From the NCBI GenBank assembly GCA_002840905.1, contig PHDD01000014.1:106712-170711 (forward strand): a stretch of DNA of 64,000 bases, written 5' to 3'. The position numbers and the translations under genes are program-made. The stretch's first letter is position 1. The number at the start of each line of letters is the position of its first letter. The notes beneath the pieces were generated by a model. The model did no database searches. It saw only the letters and a list, made by a program, of their open reading frames with translations, and was not told the origin of the DNA. The stretch comes from Bacteroidetes bacterium HGW-Bacteroidetes-4 (GTDB lineage Bacteria; Bacteroidota; Bacteroidia; Bacteroidales; SZUA-534). This document shows positions 57,661 through 64,000 of this stretch, in pieces.

Positions 57661-60370
57661 TCAACTTTTGACTTAGGTGTTTTTTACCACTTTTGAGATA
57701 AACAAAATACAACCCCGCAGACAAACCATCCAGTTCAAACTGATGCATTGAGTTGTGCAATTCCATAGTTTTAACAACTCTTCCCGAACTGTTGTACAAG
57801 GTAAAACGTGTTGCTGTTCCACTTGTGTTTTCAATATATAATAGCTTTTTAGCCGGATTTGGGTAAATTTTTAAGTCGCTGTCTTGATCCAAAACTACAT
57901 TTGTTTCAGTAATAAACAGGTTTCGAATTGCTTTAGCCTGCTGTTGCAATTCATACTTACTTTTAGCCGCAATAAGGGCAAAAGCAATGCTAACTGAATC
58001 ATCGGCATTTACGGAATAAATTCCCGAGGTAAGCATGCTGGCCACATTTATTGAATCGCCTCCGTTTCCGGCTTTATCGCGATAGGTATTCATGGTAAAC
58101 CACTTTTGCTCATTCGAGAAAAAGCCGGTAATATCCATCCCCCCGTTTCCCCCGGCAATCAAATCGAATCCGTAGGGTGTTCCAACTTTATTATCCAAAA
58201 GGCAAATACCGGTGTAAAGCACCTGATTGGTATGTGTATAGGTGTAAAACAAATTTAGTTCCGGGTCAAATGCCGTTTCATTTGCCGTTGGGCTAATTAA
58301 ATCCCAATCGGTATAAAGAGCCATACGCAAACCCTCCATCAATTCACCCGAGTTATTGTAAAGTGTATATTTGTGCACCAATGACCCTCCATATTCAGGC
58401 GTATTAAATGCAAAAGTTTCCTGTTTCACCAAAAGCTTTAAATTGGTTGATTCGGTGGTTTGCAACAGGGTAGTCCCTTTAAGCATTTCCTGACTTACAC
58501 TAACCGTATCAACAACCTGAAGGCTTTCATACTGATAATTATTAAACAGGGCACTGGCCATGTTTTGAATTCCATAAGCCACAATAATCCCTGCATCGTT
58601 TAAAACATTACCCGCCTGTTCAAACACAAAGCCTTTACCCACTCTTCCGTAACGATTTTGGTAAGCAATTTTTCCATTGCTTGTTAAAGTAGTAGTAATG
58701 TATGGCGTTGTAATATCGAAATACGAACGGTTTAGTTGGATCTTTACTTTTTGGTAATCGGTGTATGAGGCATCCTTCATTTCAAAATCAAAAACCACCT
58801 CGTGGTCGGCCGGCATGTTTGAGGCCATTTTAAACTGTACCTGGTTTTCATTGAAATCAATTTGCTGTAGTGTCCCCAAAGCTCCTGTACTAACTATATT
58901 TTCGATGGGAACAAGGTATTCCGAATCGCTGGTTACCCGGATAATCGTATTGCTAACCTGATGCAAGTAATTTTTAGCCGAGAAGAACACCGATAAGGTG
59001 TCTCCACGCAATAAGGCCTGATTAGTATTGGTAAAAAATTCTGGCTGTTCAATCCGTACCGACGGTTTATTGTTTACGATTAAGGCATTTAAGGCATTGA
59101 TGCGTCCATAACCCATTTGTTGATAAAAATACTGGTTGTCACCCAACGTGTCAATTACATCGGCAGTAACCCGTATTTGCTCAGCTATCTGCACTCCCGA
59201 CCATTCGGGATTTTGTGCCTTAACCAAAGCAGCTAATCCGGCCACTAATGGAGCCGCATACGAGGTTCCGTAACCGTTGGTATATCCGTTGTTTTGTGAA
59301 GTAAGCAAAACAGCCTCGCCGGGTGCACAAACATCGAGTTCGATACCGTAGGTCGATTTGGTCCATTTCAAGTCCTTGGAGTTACTTGCTCCCACACTAA
59401 AAACACCGGGATACGAAGCCGGATAATAAGGTGTATCGTCGCCACTATTACCAGCGGCAGCTATTACCAGACAATTGCGGTAATTTACGGCATAGTCGAT
59501 AACATCGGCTCCCAATTGCGAGGGAAAAGTACCTCCCCAACTGCAATTAATGATTTGGCATCCCTGATCGGCGGCATAAACAATTCCCTGATAACCTGAA
59601 GCTAATGAACCCTCAGCATCCATAATTTTTACCGGTAAAAGTTTAGTACGGTAACCCAAACCGGCAATGCCCAAGCCATTATCGGCAACAGCCGAAGCCA
59701 TTCCGGAAACGCTGGTGCCATGAAAAACCCCGCTGATTTCGGTATTGGGTTCGCATTGCGGGTCGTTATCGTTGTGAGCCACATCCCAACCTTTAAAGTT
59801 GTCAATATATCCATCCTTATCGTCGTCTATTCCGTTTATGGGATCCTTATAGTTAAACTTGATATTTCCCTGCAAATCCTCGTGATAAAAGTCAATACCG
59901 GTATCTACAATACCAATTGTTATATTTGTATCGCCTTTGGTAATGTCAAAAGCGTCGAAAGCTTTTATCAATGGAAGGTAGTATTGATAACCCACACGAG
60001 GATCGTTGGGTACATTGAACAAAGAAAGCTCGGGCAGCGGTTCAACATAAAGCACTCCTGGTAATTCAAGCAGGTACTGAATCAGGCGCTCAGCATCACT
60101 ATTCATTACAATTTTAAAAGTAAAAATTTGCGCTAAGGGTGAAGGAGCTTTTGTTCCCCTAGTAAGATTATGATGTGTAGGAAAAAGTGGCATCAGTAAA
60201 TTGGAATCCTTTGTTCCTTTTTTTAGGGAACTAAAAATCGGTTCACTTTTAAGTTTTGCTTCGGCATCGGAATATTTAATAACCCAGTGTTGTGCATCAC
60301 CTTTACTTATTTGAGCCGGTAAAACCCATGCATAAAACAAAAAAAACAGAACTGAAGTTACTTTTTTCAT
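57647..60370 (-). CDS. T9SS-secreted subtilisin-family (S8) serine protease
   Basis: The product has 907 residues. Signal peptide (ending near WVLPAQ), a propeptide-like region to about 130, then the S8 triad in IGIVDTGIDFYHEDL (Asp), GVFHGTSVSGMASA (His) and GYGTSYAAPLVAGLAAL (Ser). A middle beta region precedes the T9SS C-terminal domain (IYPNPAKKLLYIE, GLYFVYLKSGKK, LSQKLIITQ). Expected to be exported through the outer membrane and remain at the surface. Chromosomal flank. Confidence 0.95.
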   Translation of the reverse strand: MKKVTSVLFFLFYAWVLPAQISKGDAQHWVIKYSDAEAKLKSEPIFSSLKKGTKDSNLLMPLFPTHHNLTRGTKAPSPLAQIFTFKIVMNSDAERLIQYLLELPGVLYVEPLPELSLFNVPNDPRVGYQYYLPLIKAFDAFDITKGDTNITIGIVDTGIDFYHEDLQGNIKFNYKDPINGIDDDKDGYIDNFKGWDVAHNDNDPQCEPNTEISGVFHGTSVSGMASAVADNGLGIAGLGYRTKLLPVKIMDAEGSLASGYQGIVYAADQGCQIINCSWGGTFPSQLGADVIDYAVNYRNCLVIAAAGNSGDDTPYYPASYPGVFSVGASNSKDLKWTKSTYGIELDVCAPGEAVLLTSQNNGYTNGYGTSYAAPLVAGLAALVKAQNPEWSGVQIAEQIRVTADVIDTLGDNQYFYQQMGYGRINALNALIVNNKPSVRIEQPEFFTNTNQALLRGDTLSVFFSAKNYLHQVSNTIIRVTSDSEYLVPIENIVSTGALGTLQQIDFNENQVQFKMASNMPADHEVVFDFEMKDASYTDYQKVKIQLNRSYFDITTPYITTTLTSNGKIAYQNRYGRVGKGFVFEQAGNVLNDAGIIVAYGIQNMASALFNNYQYESLQVVDTVSVSQEMLKGTTLLQTTESTNLKLLVKQETFAFNTPEYGGSLVHKYTLYNNSGELMEGLRMALYTDWDLISPTANETAFDPELNLFYTYTHTNQVLYTGICLLDNKVGTPYGFDLIAGGNGGMDITGFFSNEQKWFTMNTYRDKAGNGGDSINVASMLTSGIYSVNADDSVSIAFALIAAKSKYELQQQAKAIRNLFITETNVVLDQDSDLKIYPNPAKKLLYIENTSGTATRFTLYNSSGRVVKTMELHNSMHQFELDGLSAGLYFVYLKSGKKHLSQKLIITQ

Positions 60371-60558
60371 AAATGCTCAAAATTTGGTTTAATATGCGCT
60401 ACCCTGCTTAAATTACCTGCAATTTAGCATTATTTTACTTTTAAAATTATTGTTTTACGACTTCCAATTGCTTTTGGTTGGTTTGCATCCTAATTTTTAC
60501 TATTTTTAAAAGCCAACAAATAAGCCAGCTTATTGATAAAATGTTATTTATTAATGGT

Positions 60559-60566
60559 TATATTTG
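60559..60566 (+). promoter_or_regulatory. Bacteroidota housekeeping -7 element
   Basis: TATATTTG matches TAnnTTTG, 29 bp before the LytTR regulator ATG. A TTG about 22 bp upstream could be the -33 element; spacing is not ideal. No ECF-type site is nearby. Confidence 0.5.
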
Positions 60567-60594
60567 TAAAATTAGTGATTAACCTCTGGATTTT

Positions 60595-61305
60595 ATGAAT
60601 TGTATAATAATCGATGACGATCCTCTGAGTCGTAAAATAATTGAAGGATTTATTGAAAAAACCGATGTATTAAACCTGGTGGGTTCTTTTGAAAGCCCGC
60701 TGTCGGCGTTCAAAGCCTTTGATGGTGACGACCCCATTGACCTTATTTTTCTGGATATTGAGATGCCCGAAATGAGTGGGCTGGAATTTATAAATACCCT
60801 GGATTCGCCTCCGATTATAATTATAGTTACAGGCCAGGAAAAATATGCACTGGAAGCCTACGAATACGATGTGGTGGATTACCTGCTAAAACCATTAGCT
60901 CTGCCCCGCTTTTACAAATCAGTAAACAAGGCACAAAAGCGGTTTCAGGATCGCGAATCCATTTCGAAATATCCGGAAGAGATTTTCATCAAGAAAAAGA
61001 ACTCAACGCTGGTACGCTTAAAGTACGATGATATTTTATGGGTTGAAGCACTGGAGAATTACGTAACCGTGAATACTTTCAAGGAAAAATTCACGATTCA
61101 TTTTACCATGAAAGCCATCGAAAACAAATTACCCCTGGTTAAATTTAAGCGGGTTCATCGCTCATATATTGTAAACATCCACCGGATTGAATACATTGAA
61201 GACAATAACGTGGTAATTAAAGTTGAAAGTGGGTCCAAGGTTATTCCCATTGGCAAATCGTTTAGGGATAACTTAATGGACGATTTAAACCTGATTTCAA
61301 GATAA
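60595..61305 (+). CDS. LytTR-family response regulator
   Basis: The product has 236 residues. Receiver with IIDDDPLS and the phosphoacceptor in FLDIEMPEMSG, and the KP lysine in VVDYLLKPLA. A C-terminal LytTR DNA-binding domain follows (ILWVEALENYVTVNTF, FKRVHRSYIVNIHRIEYI). A cognate kinase gene is not adjacent. It begins a plus-strand operon with the aminotransferase and a hypothetical gene (gaps 8 and 33 bp). Confidence 0.95.
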   Translation: MNCIIIDDDPLSRKIIEGFIEKTDVLNLVGSFESPLSAFKAFDGDDPIDLIFLDIEMPEMSGLEFINTLDSPPIIIIVTGQEKYALEAYEYDVVDYLLKPLALPRFYKSVNKAQKRFQDRESISKYPEEIFIKKKNSTLVRLKYDDILWVEALENYVTVNTFKEKFTIHFTMKAIENKLPLVKFKRVHRSYIVNIHRIEYIEDNNVVIKVESGSKVIPIGKSFRDNLMDDLNLISR

Positions 61306-61313
61306 TTTAGCCT

Positions 61314-62501
61314 ATGATTTCGCAACGCACGCTTTTCTTACAACATGTAGGACAAACTTCGCCATGCCCCATGGGACTCGAAATAGAACGGGCCGAAGGA
61401 ATCTATTTATACGACATTCAGGGGAAAGCCTATATCGATTTGGTTTCGGGTGTTTCAGTCAGTAATGTGGGGCATTGCCACCCAATAGTGGTTGAAGCTG
61501 TTAAATCACAGGCTGAAAAATACATGCACCTGATGGTTTACGGCGAATTTATCCAACAACCCCAGGTTAATTTTGCCAAAGCCATTATAGACCTTTTACC
61601 CGAATCGTTTCAAAGTATTTATTTCGTGAGTTCGGGCAGCGAAGCCATTGAAGGAGCTTTAAAACTGGCCAAACGAGCTACCGGTAGGAAAGAAATTCTG
61701 GCTTTTAAGAATGCTTATCACGGAAGTACCCATGGCGCCTTAAGTATATACGGGGGAACAGAACTCAATAAGGCCGTGCAACCGCTTTTGCCTGGTGTTG
61801 CTTTTATGGAGTTCAATAAACCCGAATCGCTGCACCTCATCACCGGTAAAACAGCCTGCGTGGTAATGGAGGTAATTCAGGCCGAAGCCGGAATCATTCC
61901 TGCCGATGCTGATTTTTTGGCCGAAGTTAGTAAACGCTGTAAGCAAACCGGAACCCTGCTGATTTTTGATGAGGTACAAACCGGTTTTGGTCGCACCGGA
62001 CGTATGTTTGCCTTTGAACATTACCACATTGCCCCCGACATAATTTGTTTTGCCAAAGGCATGGGCGGTGGTATGCCCATTGGTGCTTTTGCATCGTCGA
62101 AAAAACTAATGGATACGCTAACCAATAATCCCACTCTGGGGCACATTACCACTTTTGGCGGACATCCGGTAAGCTGCGCTGCAGGACTGGCCGCTTTGCA
62201 TATTATCAAAGACGAAAACCTGCACTTTAAAGCAGAAGCAAAAGGTGAACTTTTCAGAAAACTACTTAAACATAAAGCCATTCACGAAATTCGTGGCTCA
62301 GGTTTGTTTTTGGCTATCGAAATGGTTCCTTCGTTTAAACGCGATGCCTTTTTTGCCAAATGTCTTGAGAAAGGATTGATTTACGATTTCTTTTTGTTCT
62401 CCAACTCGGCTTTTCGGATTGCTCCCCCTTTAACCATTACCGAAGCAGAAATTGAAAAAGTGGCAGGCATTATACTCCAGGCCATGGACGAAAGTTTATA
62501 G
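61314..62501 (+). CDS. Class III PLP-dependent aminotransferase
   Basis: The product has 395 residues. LVSGVSVSNVGHCHP, SSGSEAIEGALKLAKRAT, FDEVQTGFGRTG and the PLP lysine in CFAKGMGGGMPIGAF. Family includes ornithine, acetylornithine and 4-aminobutyrate aminotransferases; the substrate cannot be read from sequence. It is 8 bp downstream of the LytTR regulator. Confidence 0.92.
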   Translation: MISQRTLFLQHVGQTSPCPMGLEIERAEGIYLYDIQGKAYIDLVSGVSVSNVGHCHPIVVEAVKSQAEKYMHLMVYGEFIQQPQVNFAKAIIDLLPESFQSIYFVSSGSEAIEGALKLAKRATGRKEILAFKNAYHGSTHGALSIYGGTELNKAVQPLLPGVAFMEFNKPESLHLITGKTACVVMEVIQAEAGIIPADADFLAEVSKRCKQTGTLLIFDEVQTGFGRTGRMFAFEHYHIAPDIICFAKGMGGGMPIGAFASSKKLMDTLTNNPTLGHITTFGGHPVSCAAGLAALHIIKDENLHFKAEAKGELFRKLLKHKAIHEIRGSGLFLAIEMVPSFKRDAFFAKCLEKGLIYDFFLFSNSAFRIAPPLTITEAEIEKVAGIILQAMDESL

Positions 62502-62534
62502 TAAAATGCATTTATTAAAACTACCTACTTTACC

Positions 62535-63425
62535 ATGAATGTTATAAAAACAATTAGCAAGCATCATTTATTATCAGGAATACTGATGGTACTTGGTTCA
62601 GTATCTGGTGGCACTTTTGCACAGGAAACCAACAGTTTTGATTTTGTACAAGCCGAGAAAGAACTGATTACAATTGCTGAAGAATTATCGCAAATCCGGT
62701 TCGACGATGAACAACTCGACAGCCTGAACTTAACGCTGGAAAAAAAACTGAAATACACTCTGGAGCAAAAGAATGCTTTTGAATACCCTTTTGATTCCCT
62801 TTCAGCTATCAGTCGACTGGTTTCAGACGATAAACTGTTGCGCATTTTTACCTGGCACCGGGTAAAAGCCGACGGCACGCACCATCATTCAGGTTTTATC
62901 CAATATTATCAAAAACAAAAAAAAGAAGTGCTGCTTTTTCAGCTAAACGACTTCTCCGACAGCATCCCCGAGCCGGCCAATCAAACCTTAAGTTACGATA
63001 ATTGGTTTGGCGCCACCTATTACGATATGGTACCAGTTGAAATAAACGGGGAGACCAACTATACGCTAATTGGCTGGGATGGAAATAATTTGCATTCAAA
63101 CAAAAAAGTAATTGATTTGCTTTACTTTTCGGCAAACGGGAAGCCCCGCTTTGGAAAACCGGTATTTGTTGCTGATCGTTATCGTAGCAAACGAATTATT
63201 TTTGAATATTCACGCATGGCTGCAATGATGGTGACATGGGATGCCGGACGGAAGCAAATTGTTTTCGACCATCTGGCACCAATAGAACCCGTGTATCTGG
63301 GAAACCACAAGTTTTACGGCCCCGATTTATCGTACGATGCCTTTGAGTTTAAAGATGGACTTTGGCATTATGTTTTGGCCATTGATTACAAAATGGAAGC
63401 ACCCAAAAAAAAATATTTTCGCTAA
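62535..63425 (+). CDS. Secreted hypothetical protein
   Basis: The product has 296 residues with a signal peptide ending near GTFAQ. No recognised domain. A helical N-terminal part (AEKELITIAEELSQIR) precedes a beta-rich part (LLRIFTWHRVKADGTHHHSGFIQYY, IEPVYLGNHKFYGPD). It looks like a conserved Bacteroidota envelope protein. Probably cotranscribed with the aminotransferase. Confidence 0.75.
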   Translation: MNVIKTISKHHLLSGILMVLGSVSGGTFAQETNSFDFVQAEKELITIAEELSQIRFDDEQLDSLNLTLEKKLKYTLEQKNAFEYPFDSLSAISRLVSDDKLLRIFTWHRVKADGTHHHSGFIQYYQKQKKEVLLFQLNDFSDSIPEPANQTLSYDNWFGATYYDMVPVEINGETNYTLIGWDGNNLHSNKKVIDLLYFSANGKPRFGKPVFVADRYRSKRIIFEYSRMAAMMVTWDAGRKQIVFDHLAPIEPVYLGNHKFYGPDLSYDAFEFKDGLWHYVLAIDYKMEAPKKKYFR

Positions 63426-63502
63426 ATTAAAACCATTATCGCTTTTTACTTGTTGATTAACAAATATTTATTTCTTAAATTGTTTGCCATAAAAACAAAA
63501 CA

Positions 63503-64000
63503 TTGAGCCTTAATTCAAACATAAAACTTTTTCTTGTCGAAGACGACCCGGTGCAAGCACAGGTTTTGACTGATAAAATGCTGGATTTCAATCCAAAATT
63601 CTCAGTCAATTGGTTTAAAAGCGGTGAAGCCTTATTGGAAACATTGGAACAAAGTTACAACCGAAACAAACATTACTATATTATTCTCGACTACTTTTTA
63701 CAGACTACGGAACATTCCGATGCATTAAACGGCTTACAAATAATTCGCTTGTTGGCCGAAAAATACAACCGGGTTTATGTTATTCTTTTTTCGTCGTACG
63801 ATAGCGACGAGAATCTGGACTTTGTTAAAATTAAAGAAGAACCTAATGTACTCGATTTCATAAAAAAATCGGAGTATGCTTATTCCAGTTTGCAAAACAC
63901 TATTCGCTTTCACTTTAGCAAACTTCAGCTCGATGCAAAAAAACGCCGGTTCCAATGGGCTCTGGTAGTATTTATCGGACTACTGGTGATTTCCACCCTC
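63503..64000 (+). CDS. Receiver-domain protein with C-terminal membrane segment (partial)
   Basis: Partial at the window edge (166 codons). No ATG is available: the frame starts at TTG 63503 (LSLNSNIKLFLVEDDPVQAQ), so it is easily missed. The receiver has VEDD, the phosphoacceptor in IILDYFLQ, and KKSEYAYSSL as the lysine region. It ends in a hydrophobic segment WALVVFIGLLVISTL, a probable TM helix, which is unusual for a response regulator. It may continue into a sensor or output domain beyond the window. Confidence 0.72.
   Translation, partial: MSLNSNIKLFLVEDDPVQAQVLTDKMLDFNPKFSVNWFKSGEALLETLEQSYNRNKHYYIILDYFLQTTEHSDALNGLQIIRLLAEKYNRVYVILFSSYDSDENLDFVKIKEEPNVLDFIKKSEYAYSSLQNTIRFHFSKLQLDAKKRRFQWALVVFIGLLVISTL

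Noticed and set aside
58470-58495. GTCAGG followed by GACTACC within the subtilase gene
   Set aside because: Spacing is 13 rather than 14, the TTGT half is missing, and it lies deep inside a coding region.
1-64000. CRISPR arrays, rRNA, IS elements with transposases, riboswitches
   Set aside because: No regularly spaced repeats, no rRNA-like stretches, no transposase frame and no riboswitch core that I could recognise on either strand.

Overview
The window comes from a member of the Bacteroidota. Signs are two proteins with type IX secretion (T9SS) C-terminal tails, several typical Bacteroidota domain families (DUF4833, YHS, HEAT-thioredoxin, NrtS-SpoIIE), A+T-rich intergenic DNA, and a TAnnTTTG-type promoter in the right flank. 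A marine or sediment Marinilabiliales-like lineage is plausible, but I cannot fix the genus.

Layout. Most of the window (about 392-56,614) appears to be one large genomic island inserted in tRNA-Ser(UGA). The intact tRNA lies at 56,601-56,685. A tyrosine integrase pseudogene sits just inside that end. A 17-nt direct copy of the tRNA 3' end, followed by a tRNA-type terminator, lies at 350-408 next to tRNA-Ser(CGA). Both ends hold debris: a dehydrogenase with an internal deletion, an AbiEi-like stub, and the frameshifted integrase. Right of 56.7 kb is ordinary chromosome: a SpoU methyltransferase, a T9SS subtilase, a LytTR regulator, an aminotransferase and a receiver protein cut by the window edge.

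The island is almost wholly devoted to thiol and redox chemistry. Left part (1.5-10.6 kb): cysteine dioxygenase plus cysteine-sulfinate-type decarboxylase (hypotaurine/taurine route), three peroxiredoxin/redoxin proteins, a DsrE protein, a HEAT-thioredoxin fusion and an AhpD-like protein with its TetR regulator. Then a 1,623-residue hybrid sensor kinase. Next (16-27 kb): a Rieske-ThDP enzyme fusion, a Rieske-glutamate-synthase fusion, an EanA/EanB pair for oxygen-independent ergothioneine synthesis, redoxin, thioredoxin and YceI. Then (27-37 kb): aquaporin, two glucosidases, glucose dehydrogenase and GMC oxidoreductase. Then (37-42.5 kb): oxidative and non-oxidative pentose phosphate enzymes with NDH-2. 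Then (42.7-50 kb): a methionine-rich secreted protein, DsbD, thioredoxins, DsrE, a rhodanese-thioredoxin fusion, and an AhpD-like protein divergent from a MarR regulator. Last (50-55 kb): two NrtS-PAS-SpoIIE phosphatases, a zinc anti-sigma factor and an ECF sigma factor.

The main discovery is regulatory. Eight sites on the minus strand match TTGTCAGG, then exactly 14 nt, then CGACTAT (with small variations). All but one lie in non-coding DNA directly upstream of an operon; the other is inside the end of one gene and just before the next. Together they would put nearly every redox operon of the island under one factor, most simply the ECF sigma encoded here. The sigma gene and the divergent MarR/AhpD pair share an 18-bp palindrome, which suggests that MarR represses the sigma gene, while the co-encoded Hx3Cx2C anti-sigma adds a thiol-sensing layer. 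I read the island as an acquired, hierarchically controlled antioxidant regulon: low-molecular-weight thiol protection, periplasmic thiol repair and reductant supply.
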